Part shown: one piece after another, positions 26,493-36,325 of the stretch | Layout: each line of letters begins with the position of its first letter | Position numbering within the stretch: the first letter of the stretch is position 1 | Assembly: GCA_963814955.1 (NCBI GenBank) | Contig: CAWFEX010000004.1 | Span: forward strand, 1 to 64,000 | DNA from: DATCJA01 sp963814955 | GTDB lineage: Bacteria > Acidobacteriota > Vicinamibacteria > Vicinamibacterales > UBA2999 | Direction: 5' to 3' | DNA length: 64,000 bases | Translations under genes and position numbers: made by a program | The notes under the pieces: model-generated | Told to the model about the DNA's origin: nothing | Seen by the model: only the letters and a program-made list of their open reading frames with translations | Databases searched by the model: none

Positions 26493-26929
26493 GGTTCCCG
26501 GCTCGTCGAGTTGCGCGGAATCGTGCCCCGCCCCTTCGCACGGACGGGCACTCGACCGTGCGCCAGCATTGTGGAGGCGAGCGACTCGAGCTCTTTGAGG
26601 TCGAACGGTTTGAGCATGAGCGCGGCCTTATGGCCCAGCGCCCTGACGCGATCCGAAATCCACTTTTCCCGGAGCGCCGTGATGAGGATGACTGGCGTTC
26701 CCAGGCCGGCCCCGCGCGCGGCGTGCATCGCCCGCAAGCCGGTCATCCAGGGCATGGCAATGTCGGTGACCACAAGATCGAAGGGCCCCTGATCCGCAAC
26801 GTGCTCGATGAGCTCGGCGCCGTCCTTCGCTCGAACGACGTGGGCGCCCAGCCGCGCGAGCGCATCCGCGATGGCACCGAGTAACTCGGGATCGTCATCG
26901 GCGACGAGGACGTGCGCGCCGTGTAGCAT
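26489..26929 (-). CDS. Single-domain response regulator
   Basis: 146 residues from ATG 26929; the frame extends to 27022, but the extra 31 residues are not receiver-like. Receiver motifs: HVLVADDDPELLGAIADALA (acidic pocket), LVVTDIAMPW (phospho-acceptor Asp), PVILITALR and LMLKPFD (conserved Lys). There is no output domain. It is translationally coupled to the following DisA_N-like gene, whose product may be its output, and it is divergent from a large PAS/GAF histidine kinase gene 150 bp away, a natural partner. Confidence 0.85.
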   Translation of the reverse strand: MLHGAHVLVADDDPELLGAIADALARLGAHVVRAKDGAELIEHVADQGPFDLVVTDIAMPWMTGLRAMHAARGAGLGTPVILITALREKWISDRVRALGHKAALMLKPFDLKELESLASTMLAHGRVPVRAKGRGTIPRNSTSREP

Positions 26930-27079
26930 GCCAATACACGAGGCAAGGGACAGACCGGCTCGGCGGGCATTGGCCTCGAAGGGGAACACGCCATTTTGCG
27001 TGCTGCGGGTCTGATCCCTCATCGCGCGCTGCGAATTGATACCGAAATGCCGTGATCCGTGTAGCTAGGGGGTTTCGAC

Positions 27080-29920
27080 GTGGATGCAGCGCAGGCGCAG
27101 TGGTCGTTGCGCTTCAGTGCGATCGCCGGCGTCCTTGCTGTCCTGTCCGGTGGGTTCGTGCTCGCCGGCTGGTGGTTGGGCGTGCTCCTCGTCGTGCAGC
27201 CGATTCCGGGACTCCCTGGTATGGTCCCCAACACTGCCATATCTGCCGTCCTGCTGGGAACGTCACTATTGATCCTGCGGCGTACGCCGATCTCGCCGCC
27301 GCGGCGGCTCCTGGCTCAGGTGTCCACTCTCGTTGTCATCGGTCTCACGGCGGGAACTCTGGCGGAGTACATGTCGGCTCGGGATCTCTGGATCGATCGC
27401 ATCCTTTTCGACACCCCGATGCCGGTGGCCACCGGGGTCCCATACGGACGGATCTTTCCGGGTACCGCGGCGACCTTCCTGCTGCTCGGCCTGGCACTGT
27501 TGACGCTCGACGCCAGTCCGTTTGTTCGCAGCACTCTTCACGAACTGCTTCCGATCGCCGCCGCCCTGATTGCACTGCTTGCGCTCGCGAGCTATCTGTA
27601 CGGGGCGATGTTGCCGGTCGACGGAAACATTCCGCAGACGGGCATGGCGCCGCACACGGTCGCCGTGGTGCTCGCGCTCAGCGCGGGGGTGCTGTGCGTC
27701 CGTCCCGAGCGACGGCTGATTGCGCTGGTCGCGAGTCCTCGCCCCGGAGGCTTTGTGGTGCGCCAGCTGCTGCTCGGCGCGGCCTCCATCCCGGCGCTTG
27801 GTTTTCTGATCATGCTGGGACTCCGCGGGTCGCTGTACGGGCAGCCGTATGCCACGGGTCTATTCGCCGTGGTTGCCACGACCATCGCCGTAGGGCTGGT
27901 ACTGTCGACAGGCTGTACGCTCGACCGCATGGATGCAGCGCGCACTGCCTCCGAGCACGCGCTGGCGGAGCGCGAGGAGCGCCTGCGCGAGCTGGTCGAG
28001 CAGGCATCCGACGGTGTCTTCATCGCCGATCTCGACGGACGCTATATCGAGGTCAACGCGGCGGGCTGCGCGATGCTCCGCTGTCGTCCCGAGGATGTCC
28101 TCGGCAAGAACGTCGTGGATTTCCTCCCGGCCTCCGATCGTCGGCGCCTGCTCGCCGCACGGACGGCGCTCCTTCGCGGTGAGCCACAAGTCGATGAATG
28201 GACGCTCGAGCGGCCGGATGGCACCGTCCTGCCGGTCGAGGTGAGTGCGAAGATTCTGCCCGACGGACGGTGGCAGGCGCTGGTCCGTGACATCTCGTCG
28301 CGCAAAAACATGGAGCGCGCCAGCGCGGCGGTTGCCGAAGCGGTCAACGCCGGGCCGGAGGCCAGCGTGCGCGCGGTGCTGCACACGATCGCCTTTGAGG
28401 CGCGGATCGTCACCGACGCCGAGTACGTCGCGGTGGCGCTCGATGGCCACGGCGATCGTCCACCCGCTCACTGGGTGTGTCTCGGGCCCGGTGCGTCGGA
28501 CCGACCGGCGACGGAGCCGCCACCGTGGTTCATCGATCTGCGGCGGCTCCTGACCGCTCGGAATCAGGTGGTCCGCGTGGCGAACCTTGCCGACCATCCG
28601 GAACTCGGCGGACTGCCGCCGCATCACCCGAAGGTGACCAGCTTTCTCGGCGCGCCGATCCGCTCTCGCGGGCAGACCGTCGCGAATCTCTTACTCGTCA
28701 ACAAGCGCAGGGATGCCGCGTTCACCTTCGCCGACGAACGCGCGGTTGGGCGGCTCGCCGGCCGAGCCGGGACGACCATCGAGACGGCGCGCCTTTATGA
28801 GGCCGAGGGCCTTCAGCGCGCCCGGCTGGAAGCGATGATCGATCAGATGCCGGATGGAGTGATTCTGGCGGCCGCGACCGGTGCCACCGACATCGAGAAC
28901 CGCTCGATGCAGGTGTTTGCAAAGGAGACCGGCCAACATGATCCCTGGGGTCACCTGCTGCGATATGACCTGCGACGGCCCGACGGTCAACCACTTCCAC
29001 CAGAAGATCAGCCGCAGGTCCGTGCATTGATGGACGGACTCACGACGAAGGGCCGCGAGCTTGCGTTGTCCGTTCCGGACGGCCGCCTCGTGCCAGTGCT
29101 GGTCAGCGCGGCGCCGGTGCTCGACGCGCAGGGAAACCGCTCGGGCGCGGTGACCATTTATCGGGATATTTCGAAGCTCAAGCAACTCGAACGCCTGCAC
29201 GAGGAATGGTCGTCGGTCGTCGCACACGATCTGCGTCAGCACGTCGGCGTCATCATGATCGATGCGGCAGGACTCGCACGGATGTTCGACAGCCGTCTGA
29301 TCGACGGCGGCGTGAAAATTGTCGAGCGGATCCGTCGATCCACGATCCGCCTGAACAGGATGATCGACGACCTGCTCGACGTGTCTCGCATCGAAGCCCG
29401 CCGCCTCGCGCTCGATCGCACGGAAATAGACCTCGCATCATTCCTGGACGAAGCGGTCGAGCGACTCTCGCTGCTGGCGCCGGGCCATCAGGTCCTGTTC
29501 GAGACGCAGATTCGACCGGTGCTGGTATTCGTCGACCCGGCGCGAATCGAGCAGGTGCTCGACAATCTGATCTCGAACGCCGCCAAGTACGGCGAGCCCG
29601 CCGTGCCGATCACGATCCGTCTCGAGCCGCCGCGGGATGAAGAGTTTGCGGTCGCGGTCGTCAACCGGGGGCACGGCATAGCCCCAGCCGACCTGCCGAC
29701 GATATTCGACCGATTCGCGCGCAGCGCGGCCCACGGCAGGGGGACGCCGGGGCTGGGCCTGGGACTCTATATCTGCAAGGGGCTCGTCGAAGCCCACGGC
29801 GGGCGGATTTGGGCGGAGAGCATCCCGGATGAGACGACGACCTTTTACTTCACGATTCCGGCTCTACGGCGAGGTCGGGATGCAGCCGGTCACGATGTCA
29901 TTCGTAGAGTCGCATCGTGA
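27080..29920 (+). CDS. Multi-domain PAS/GAF sensor histidine kinase
   Basis: 946 residues with a GTG start. About seven hydrophobic helices fill residues ~10-290. A PAS domain follows (ELVEQASDGVFIADLDGRYI), then a GAF domain (~430-590), a second PAS (~595-720) and the kinase core: H-box SSVVAHDLRQHVGVIM, N-box NLISNAAKYGEP, G-boxes around GLGLGLYICKGLVEAHGG. It autophosphorylates on the H-box His in response to a membrane or cytoplasmic signal and has no attached receiver. The divergent stand-alone receiver at 26.5 kb is the likely target. The HATPase domain is complete and the frame is intact. Confidence 0.93.
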   Translation: MDAAQAQWSLRFSAIAGVLAVLSGGFVLAGWWLGVLLVVQPIPGLPGMVPNTAISAVLLGTSLLILRRTPISPPRRLLAQVSTLVVIGLTAGTLAEYMSARDLWIDRILFDTPMPVATGVPYGRIFPGTAATFLLLGLALLTLDASPFVRSTLHELLPIAAALIALLALASYLYGAMLPVDGNIPQTGMAPHTVAVVLALSAGVLCVRPERRLIALVASPRPGGFVVRQLLLGAASIPALGFLIMLGLRGSLYGQPYATGLFAVVATTIAVGLVLSTGCTLDRMDAARTASEHALAEREERLRELVEQASDGVFIADLDGRYIEVNAAGCAMLRCRPEDVLGKNVVDFLPASDRRRLLAARTALLRGEPQVDEWTLERPDGTVLPVEVSAKILPDGRWQALVRDISSRKNMERASAAVAEAVNAGPEASVRAVLHTIAFEARIVTDAEYVAVALDGHGDRPPAHWVCLGPGASDRPATEPPPWFIDLRRLLTARNQVVRVANLADHPELGGLPPHHPKVTSFLGAPIRSRGQTVANLLLVNKRRDAAFTFADERAVGRLAGRAGTTIETARLYEAEGLQRARLEAMIDQMPDGVILAAATGATDIENRSMQVFAKETGQHDPWGHLLRYDLRRPDGQPLPPEDQPQVRALMDGLTTKGRELALSVPDGRLVPVLVSAAPVLDAQGNRSGAVTIYRDISKLKQLERLHEEWSSVVAHDLRQHVGVIMIDAAGLARMFDSRLIDGGVKIVERIRRSTIRLNRMIDDLLDVSRIEARRLALDRTEIDLASFLDEAVERLSLLAPGHQVLFETQIRPVLVFVDPARIEQVLDNLISNAAKYGEPAVPITIRLEPPRDEEFAVAVVNRGHGIAPADLPTIFDRFARSAAHGRGTPGLGLGLYICKGLVEAHGGRIWAESIPDETTTFYFTIPALRRGRDAAGHDVIRRVAS

Positions 29921-29944
29921 CAGGCCTGCACCCCGGCCTCCCTC

Positions 29945-29968
29945 GGCCGACGGACGTTATCGTCGGCC
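29945..29968. terminator. Stem-loop between convergent genes
   Basis: GGCCGACG (29945-29952) and CGTCGGCC (29961-29968) form an 8-bp stem around an 8-base loop. It spans the stop of the minus-strand repeat protein gene and follows the kinase stop by about 25 bp. There is no U-tract. Confidence 0.45.
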
Positions 29969-32280
29969 TCCTCCCCTGAACCCTCCTCCTCGGAAGCCGC
30001 CGCCGCTCGGGCGGTAGCTTCCGGCGCGGGCCCCGCTGCTTCCGCTACTCCTTACACTACCGAGGTCGCGGGTGCGCTGCGCCCCGTCGCTGCGCACGGA
30101 GCGATCTCGATTCAGCTGATCTGTCGTCGTTGACGATATCGCTCCCTGATTCGGACGGTCACTGAGCTGGCCGGACGTTCCGGTCGGGCGGTCGAAGTTG
30201 GTCCAGCCTCCGTTGTCGTGCTTCTGCCATCCGCCGCCCTGGTTCCGATATACATTTCCGTCGCGCCCGGCATACACGTTGCCGCTGCCGGAGGTTCCGA
30301 TGGTCGTTCGCCCGCCGGGCCCGCTGCGGCTGACGGCGGTGCCGCCGCCGCTCCCCTGGGTTACCCGGTTCGTGGTGCCGGTCGCCCGATTCGTGGCGCG
30401 CGCCGTTGCTGCCCACTGATCGCCGCGCTGGACACCGGTGGCGCCCCAACTACCGTAGACGTTTCGTCCTTGCCGCGTCTGCGCGTATGTCCCGGTGCGA
30501 GGATTCCATGCCTCGGCCGCACCTCTCGCGCCCCCTGGTCCAAACGCAGCCGCCCCGCGCGAATATGTGCCGGTCCGCGGGTTGTAACGAGCCCCGTAAC
30601 CTGCTCCACCGTACGGACCATAGACGGCGCCCGCACGGCTGTAGGCGCCCGTCCACGGGTTGTACCGCGCGCCGTACCCGTAGCTCGGATATCGCGGATA
30701 GTAGGCCGGGTAGTAGCCGCCGCCCCAGAAGTACGGTGGGTAGTAGTAGCCGGTGCCCCACACCGCACATCCCCACGCGACCATCATGCCCGAGTAGGCG
30801 GCCGCGGTCGCAAACTCGACCCACTCGTCGTCGGAGTCTTCGATGGTGACGTGAGTGACGTTATAGGCGGGAGAGCTGATTGGAATCTCGGAGATGTCTG
30901 TCGGAATCGAGTCGGCCACGGTCCATGGGCCGGTCGGCTCCTTGGCTACGAACCAGACACCCTCGAAGCACAGATAGTAGAGGTCCCCGACTTTCAGGAT
31001 GTCCTTGTCGGTGTTGACCGCGCGCGCCACCATCGTGGTGGCGATTGCTTCGAACTGCGGCTCCCCCTGATACGTCACGTCGGGAGCCTTGACCGCTGTC
31101 CGGCTGACGCGCGCCGTCTGCGGCACCTGCGCGAGGAGCACGGCTTCGAGGGCTTGAGTCGTCCCGGGCACCGACGCGAGCACGCGCGAACGTTGGTGCT
31201 CCAGCGGAATGCGCTTGAAGTCGTCGGGCAGAGTCGGTGTGGCGAACGTCCACGGTCCCGAGAATCCGGGGGCGCTGAACCACCGGCCGGACACAAGGAA
31301 ATAGACCGGACCGTCAGTGCCCATGCGGAAGATGTCGCTCTCGGTATTGCTGACCCACGACAGCTTCGTGCCGTTTACGGCGACATACGCCGGCATGCCG
31401 CGAAGCAGAATCAACTCCGCTGGCACCTTGCTCACGTAGACGACAGGAACCTGGGTCGAAGCGCCGATCTTCTGCGGCGGCAGCGCCGCCCTGGCATCCT
31501 TCCAGTTGTCGTCGGCGGGCAGCTTGAAGAAGCTCTCCGGCAGTCTCTCTTCCGGTGTCCACGGCCCCTCGAGATTCGACGCTTTCATCCAACCCTGGTC
31601 GGTTCGCAGGTAGTACGTTTTCGAAGATCCATCCTCGAAGAGATCCCAGTTGGTGTTGACGGCGAATCGCAGGTTGTTGCCCGGGATCGGGCCCCAGATC
31701 GGGTCGCCGTCCACGTTCACGAGGACCGCGGGCCGCTGACTGAAGAAGATCGGTGGTGGATCGGCCTTCACGCCCTCGACATTCCTCGCGTGAATCTGGC
31801 TGGTGTCGACGGCTGCCAGCACGCGGTCGAGCCCAATCACCCGGTCCTCGAGTGGAATCGCCGACTTGATCTCCGAGACGACCTTCTCCAGCTGTTCACG
31901 CGAAAGCGTCGGAAAGTTCGCCATCTCGATCTGGAGGTCCGAGAAGCTCACGAGCCGCTCGGGGACCGCGATCTTCGTGTCGGCCTTGACCATGATCGTG
32001 CCGAGCGCGGACCGCGCGTCGCTGGTCGTATAGGCGACGGCGGCATACATCACGATCTGCTTCTGGTCGACCCAGCTTGCGACCTGCGGCTCATAGACAA
32101 CCACTCCGCCGCCGGAAGGGGTCATGTAGGAACGCGGCCAACCTCCGTCAGGGGCACGCCGCCGGCAGCTGACGACTCGTGGAGGCCACGGTGTTCGACT
32201 GCATCGTCATTGCGGCCGAAATCGGCGCGCCGGGCACGACCAAACTGATAACGACAAAATAGGTGAGGAATGCCTTCATG
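29957..32280 (-). CDS. Large exported repeat protein with Gly-rich tail, frameshifted near its N-terminus
   Basis: The signal peptide MKAFLTYFVVISLVVPGAPI starts at ATG 32280 and ends in a stop after RQLPAACP. The main body is in another frame from about 32150: DGGWPRSYMTPSGGGVVVYE to the C-terminus (722 residues from the first internal Met). It holds repeats of the type TYYLRTDQGWMKASNLEGPW, VYFLVSGRWFSAPGFSGPW and YYLCFEGVWFVAKEPTGPW, then a Tyr/Gly-rich region with YNPWTGAYSRAG and YNPRTGTYSRGA repeats, and a Gly/Arg tail (GGGFRGGGFRGGGRR). This looks like a secreted cell-surface or matrix protein. Function is unknown. One indel separates the export signal from the body. Confidence 0.8.
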
Positions 32281-32509
32281 GTGCGTCTCCAATGCCGTTC
32301 CCTGAAGGGGGGACCGCCTGCTCCCATGACGTGCAACTCCTGCTCCCGGGTGCCGGCGGTGGTTGTCGAACTGGTTTTCAGAGGGGAAGTTGCTCGCGGC
32401 GGTCAATCACAACCGGTCGTGACGAGGCATCGATACCTCGTCACCTGAGCGAGCAGCCGATGACGGCGGAATCGCCGGCATCAGCCTTCGCGTGCTGCGG
32501 CGAGCGATT

Positions 32510-32719
32510 TTACTTCTCGGTATCCGACGCGGGATTTGCGTCATCCTTGTTGTTGCGCTGTCGAACGGCCATTCTCCCTTTCCGGGCGGCCTTTCGCGCC
32601 TCGCGGCTGGTCCACTCATGGGCCGTGCCTTGCTCATGCGCAGCCTTGCCGCCGCGGCTCGAGATGGTGCGCAATGTCTCCGCGTCCAGTAATGCAAAAC
32701 CTCGGATACCTTTGGTCAT
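32510..32719 (-). CDS. KGG-type small stress protein
   Basis: 69 residues behind AGGAGA. MTKGIRGFALLDAETLRTIS, SRGGKAAHEQGTAHEWTSRE and ARKAARKG match the KGG (con-10/GsiB-like) family of hydrophilic general-stress proteins, with the repeat partly degenerate. A charged, disordered tail follows. These proteins accumulate under desiccation, starvation or salt stress; their molecular action is unknown. It lies between DUF4136 and repeat-protein genes on the same strand. Confidence 0.9.
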   Translation of the reverse strand: MTKGIRGFALLDAETLRTISSRGGKAAHEQGTAHEWTSREARKAARKGRMAVRQRNNKDDANPASDTEK

Positions 32720-32756
32720 GGCTTTTCTCTCCTAAGTAAACGCCGCAGGGCTGCGG

Positions 32757-33377
32757 CTATTCGTCGTCGTCATCGTCGCGTGGTGCTCCCACCGGAAAGT
32801 TCCTGAAGATTTTGGCGACCTCTTTGTTGATCCGCTTCGCCTGGCGCTCCGGCTTCGACGTTGGATGCACCGTCCGCTCACCCAGACCGCGCCACAGCAG
32901 CTCGCCAGTGGCGGCGTCGGCGACCTCAATCGTGAGGCTTCCTTGGATCTTTTCCTCGGTGTACCAGCCTCCCCAGCCGGAATATCCTCCCCATGCCCAA
33001 CCGGAATACATGTACGGTCCGTAATAACCGTATGACCAGCCATACGGAGAACCGAATGGGTACGAGAGGTATTCCCTGGTGAACGTTCTCCGCGTCGTCA
33101 CGTACACACCCGGGTTTTCGTCGTCCCGCGTCAGACCGCGACTGTTGAGTTCCGCGGCAATCGCGGCTTGCGTGCGCTCCGTGACGAACGGGCTGTCGTA
33201 TGCGCCGGTTTGTTCCGTTGGCTTTTCACTCGTGGCTGCGGACCTGAACGAGTACGTCTTCAGTGTCGTGAAGTCGCGGGCGGCGTTGTAGTCATAAGTC
33301 ACATCCTGCGCGGCGGCGGCTGCTGGCAGCATTGCAGCGAGCGCGAATCCGATGAATAGCCGGTACACGGTGGTCAT
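32757..33377 (-). CDS. DUF4136 exported protein
   Basis: 206 residues from ATG 33377 behind GGGAGGGA. Signal peptide (YRLFIGFALAAMLPAAAAAQ), then DVTYDYNAARDFTTLKTYSF, QAAIAAELNSRGLTRDDENP, an aromatic/Gly-rich insert (GWSYGYYGPYMYSGWAWGGY) and SLTIEVADAATGELLWRGLG with INKEVAKIFRNFP: the full DUF4136 domain. It ends in an acidic DDDDDE tail. Probably periplasmic or outer-membrane-associated; function unknown. It is the second DUF4136 domain of the window, after the fusion at 20.6 kb. Confidence 0.88.
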   Translation of the reverse strand: MTTVYRLFIGFALAAMLPAAAAAQDVTYDYNAARDFTTLKTYSFRSAATSEKPTEQTGAYDSPFVTERTQAAIAAELNSRGLTRDDENPGVYVTTRRTFTREYLSYPFGSPYGWSYGYYGPYMYSGWAWGGYSGWGGWYTEEKIQGSLTIEVADAATGELLWRGLGERTVHPTSKPERQAKRINKEVAKIFRNFPVGAPRDDDDDE

Positions 33378-33644
33378 TGGGTCCCTCCCTGGTGCCGACG
33401 GCAATCGGGTCAAGATCGACCGTCTCATCCACTTGAACGGCAAGAACCCTGCCTCGGCCGGCCTCGCTCCAATTCGTCTCCGAACCAGGGCACCTCATCG
33501 TCGGTCGTCAGGGCGCGACGACAGGTCGTAATGAGGGCTGTCGGCACAGTCGGCGCCTGGAGTCTGCCCGCGCGTTCGCTGCAGATCCGGTTCTTGCATC
33601 GAAGGACGACGGCGTCACCGAGTGGAGACGAAAGGAACCGCGCC

Positions 33645-34166
33645 ATGGCCATGCGTCTGCGATGGATTCCGATGATTGTCACTTTCTTCTGTACGATGCC
33701 GGCTGGATCGGCACCGGTCGTTGCGCAGGAGCGCTTTACGCTGCTTTCGCGTGAAGTCATCTCTACCAGCCCGAACCTGCAGGTCATCGGTGTACGCGAT
33801 GCCGCGCAGGATTCGTGTTACCTGATCTTCGTGATCGAGACCTCTCGTCCGCCAGTCGATCGCCTGATCGTGCAGCCGTCTGATGTTGCGGCGGCCGCGA
33901 GCCTGCGGGATCACCGGCTGACCGAGTTGAATCATCTCTACGAAACAAGGGGGTTCGGGTCGCTTTACGCCGGAACCCCTGCGAATATGCTGCCGTACCA
34001 ATTCGAGGCGCAGAAGATCCAGAGCGAATTCGAGCGCGCTCTTCGTCAAGACGAGGTCGGGCGGCTCGAGGAGCAGTTGGAACGGATTGCCGCGGCGCCC
34101 GCAGTTGCCGTGTCGGGTCCGGCGCCGTGCGTCGTTTCTGCGAATCCGCGGGCGCAGAGGCGGTAG
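33645..34166 (+). CDS. Exported protein of unknown function
   Basis: 173 residues from ATG 33645 behind AAAGGAA. Signal peptide RLRWIPMIVTFFCTMPAGSA, then a compact beta region (VISTSPNLQVIGVRDAAQDS, CYLIFVIETSRPP) and a helical C-terminus (EFERALRQDEVGRLEEQLER). Two Cys, CYLIF and PAPCVV, may pair. No domain was recognised. It is divergent from the DUF4136 gene and convergent with the ATP synthase operon. Confidence 0.65.
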   Translation: MAMRLRWIPMIVTFFCTMPAGSAPVVAQERFTLLSREVISTSPNLQVIGVRDAAQDSCYLIFVIETSRPPVDRLIVQPSDVAAAASLRDHRLTELNHLYETRGFGSLYAGTPANMLPYQFEAQKIQSEFERALRQDEVGRLEEQLERIAAAPAVAVSGPAPCVVSANPRAQRR

Positions 34167-34185
34167 CCATGAGCGCGTTCGTTCT

Positions 34186-34310
34186 CTAGGCCGCGTGCCG
34201 TGAATCGTCGGACGACAGGGGAGTATCCCCAGACGCCGGTTTCATGCGCTTACGCCGCTGCCAGACATAAACAGGGATTCCGCACAGCAACAACAGCAGC
34301 CCGTAAAGCA
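34186..34310 (-). pseudogene. Possible C-terminal remnant of a permease
   Basis: A minus-strand frame ends LYGLLLLLCGIPVYVWQRRK followed by RMKPASGDTPLSSDDSRHAA and a stop. A final hydrophobic helix followed by a basic, Ser-rich tail is how APC-type amino-acid permeases end. Nothing upstream in this frame looks like the rest of a transporter, so at most a short fragment remains after the ATP synthase operon. The assignment is tentative. Confidence 0.25.
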
Positions 34311-34492
34311 CTGGTGTGGGGCAAACCCGAAGCCGCCCCACGCCGCGTGGAAGTTGAACCATGGCGGCGCGAAGACGCAGAGGCCGTGCCATCGGCGTTC
34401 GGAAAATTGCCTCGTCGCGCATGCACGGGACGATCGGCCATGCCCGTAGTCGGTGATGCTTTGACGGTGGGCTGTGATCGCGAGGGCTGCGA

Positions 34493-34900
34493 TTATCCGC
34501 GGCGGCGTTTGACCCGCAGCTGCGCAAGCGAGCGGGCGAGTGAGGCGTTGACCGTTGCCACCTCCTCGTCGGCGATGGTGTCGCGCTGGCGCGCCGCGGC
34601 GCGCTGCCGCGCCTCTTCGGCCGCTGCTTCGTTGATGTCCGCGGCCCTGATCGCCATGTCAGTGATGATCGACACCCGCTCGCCGGTGACTTCAACGAGT
34701 CCCTCGCCGACGGCGAGGAACTCGTCCTGACCGTCTCTGCGCACGATGATTTCGCCCGGAACGATGCGGGTGAGAAGCGGGACGTGGCGCGGATAGATCC
34801 CGATCTGTCCCTCACAGCCGGGCAGCGTGACCATTTGCACTGCGGCGGAATAGACGATCACGCCCGGCGCGACAATCTCGAGTGTCAGGGTCTCGCTCAT
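34493..34900 (-). CDS. atpC: F1 ATP synthase epsilon subunit
   Basis: 135 residues. The N-terminal beta-sandwich (LTLEIVAPGVIVYSAAVQMV, LPGCEGQIGIYPRHVPLLTR, VGEGLVEVTGERVSIITDMA) and a C-terminal helical hairpin (EEARQRAAARQRDTIADEEV) are complete. Epsilon sits in the central stalk and can inhibit hydrolysis. It overlaps the end of atpD by 4 bp and is the last gene of the operon. Confidence 0.95.
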   Translation of the reverse strand: MSETLTLEIVAPGVIVYSAAVQMVTLPGCEGQIGIYPRHVPLLTRIVPGEIIVRRDGQDEFLAVGEGLVEVTGERVSIITDMAIRAADINEAAAEEARQRAAARQRDTIADEEVATVNASLARSLAQLRVKRRRG

Positions 34901-36312
34901 GAGTGCGGCCCGTCCGACCTGATCTCCTCGATGACGCCTTTCATATAGAAGTTCTCCTCCGGCACGTCATCGTGCTCGCCGTCGAGGATCTCCTTGAACC
35001 CTCGAACGGTGTCGGCGATGGCCACCTGTCTTCCCTCGCGGCCGGTGAACACCTGCGCGACGCTGAACGGCTGGCTGAGGAACCGCTGAATCTTGCGCGC
35101 GCGGAGGACCGTGAGCTTGTCATCGGGGGCGAGTTCGTCCATTCCGAGAATCGAGATGATGTCCTGCAGATCCTTGAAGCGCTGCAGCACCTTCTGCACG
35201 CGCCGCGCAACGCCGTAGTGTTCCTGCCCGACAATCCCTGGCGTCAGCGCGCGCGAGGTCGACGCCAGCGGATCGACGGCGGGGTAGATGCCCAACTCCG
35301 CGATGGCCCGTTCGAGGACGATCGTCGCGTCGAGATGGGCGAACGTCGTGGCCGGCGCCGGATCCGTCAGGTCGTCGGCGGGTACGTAGACGGCCTGGAA
35401 GGAGGTGATCGACCCGTTCTTCGTCGACGTGATGCGCTCTTGCAGCGACCCCATCTCGGCGGCGAGCGTCGGCTGATAACCGACGGCGCTGGCCGTCCGG
35501 CCGAGCAGCGCCGACACTTCGGAGCCCGCCTGGGAGAAGCGGAAGATGTTGTCGATGAACAGCAGGACGTCTTGATGTTTTTCGTCGCGAAAGTACTCGG
35601 TGATGGCCAGTCCCGACAGAGCGACGCGCAGACGGGCCCCCGGCGGCTCGTTCATCTGCCCGTAAACCAGCGCGATTTTGGAGTTGGCCAGGTTCTGCTC
35701 GTCGATGACGCCGGCCTCGGACATCTCGTGATACAGGTCATTGCCTTCGCGCGCCCGCTCGCCCACGCCGGCAAACACCGACACGCCGCCGTGCAGCTTG
35801 GCGACGTTGTTGATCAGTTCCATGATGACGACGGTCTTGCCGACTCCGGCACCGCCGAAGGCGCCCACCTTGCCGCCTTTGAGGAACGGGCAAATCAAGT
35901 CCATGACCTTGATGCCCGTCGCCAGCACTTTTGGTGAAGTTGTCTGGTCGGCGAGCGGGGGCGGCGGGCGGTGAATCGGGTAGTACTGCGTCGCCTCTAC
36001 CGGGCCGCGCTCGTCAACGGCCCGGCCAGTCACGTCGAACACCCGACCCATGACGCAGTCGCCCACCGGCATCTGCAGCGGCCGGCCGCTGTCGCGAACC
36101 TCATAGCCTCTTTTCAGCCCCTCGGTTCCGGACATGGCGATGGTGCGGACACGCCGATCGCCGAGGTGCTGCTGGACTTCGAGCGTCGCCGTCAGCGGCT
36201 GGCGCCGCACGGTGTAATCCACCGACAGCGCGCTGTAGATCGCCGGCAGCGCACCGGGAAACTCGACGTCGACGACCGGACCGAGTACCTGGACGATTCT
36301 GCCTGTGTTCAT
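34897..36312 (-). CDS. atpD: F1 ATP synthase beta subunit (catalytic)
   Basis: 471 residues. Walker A GGAGVGKTVVIMELINN, Walker B VLLFIDNIFRFSQAGSE, the catalytic Glu in GERAREGNDLYHEM, and DELAPDDKLTVLRARKIQRF of the DELSEED-equivalent region (here altered). The start VQVLGPVVDVEFPGALPAIY is standard. Compared with textbook beta subunits it shows many substitutions, as is common in accessory ATP synthases. It follows atpG by 13 bp and precedes atpC. Confidence 0.97.
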   Translation of the reverse strand: MNTGRIVQVLGPVVDVEFPGALPAIYSALSVDYTVRRQPLTATLEVQQHLGDRRVRTIAMSGTEGLKRGYEVRDSGRPLQMPVGDCVMGRVFDVTGRAVDERGPVEATQYYPIHRPPPPLADQTTSPKVLATGIKVMDLICPFLKGGKVGAFGGAGVGKTVVIMELINNVAKLHGGVSVFAGVGERAREGNDLYHEMSEAGVIDEQNLANSKIALVYGQMNEPPGARLRVALSGLAITEYFRDEKHQDVLLFIDNIFRFSQAGSEVSALLGRTASAVGYQPTLAAEMGSLQERITSTKNGSITSFQAVYVPADDLTDPAPATTFAHLDATIVLERAIAELGIYPAVDPLASTSRALTPGIVGQEHYGVARRVQKVLQRFKDLQDIISILGMDELAPDDKLTVLRARKIQRFLSQPFSVAQVFTGREGRQVAIADTVRGFKEILDGEHDDVPEENFYMKGVIEEIRSDGPHS

Positions 36313-36325
36313 ACGTGGGCCCTCC

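Noticed and set aside
24927..26792. A 621-codon plus-strand open frame across glutaminase, DisA_N-like and receiver genes
   Set aside because: It crosses three well-supported genes and has the biased Arg/Gln composition of a shadow frame.
30218..32248. A 676-codon plus-strand open frame
   Set aside because: It is antisense to the repeat protein, whose motifs and signal peptide are on the minus strand.
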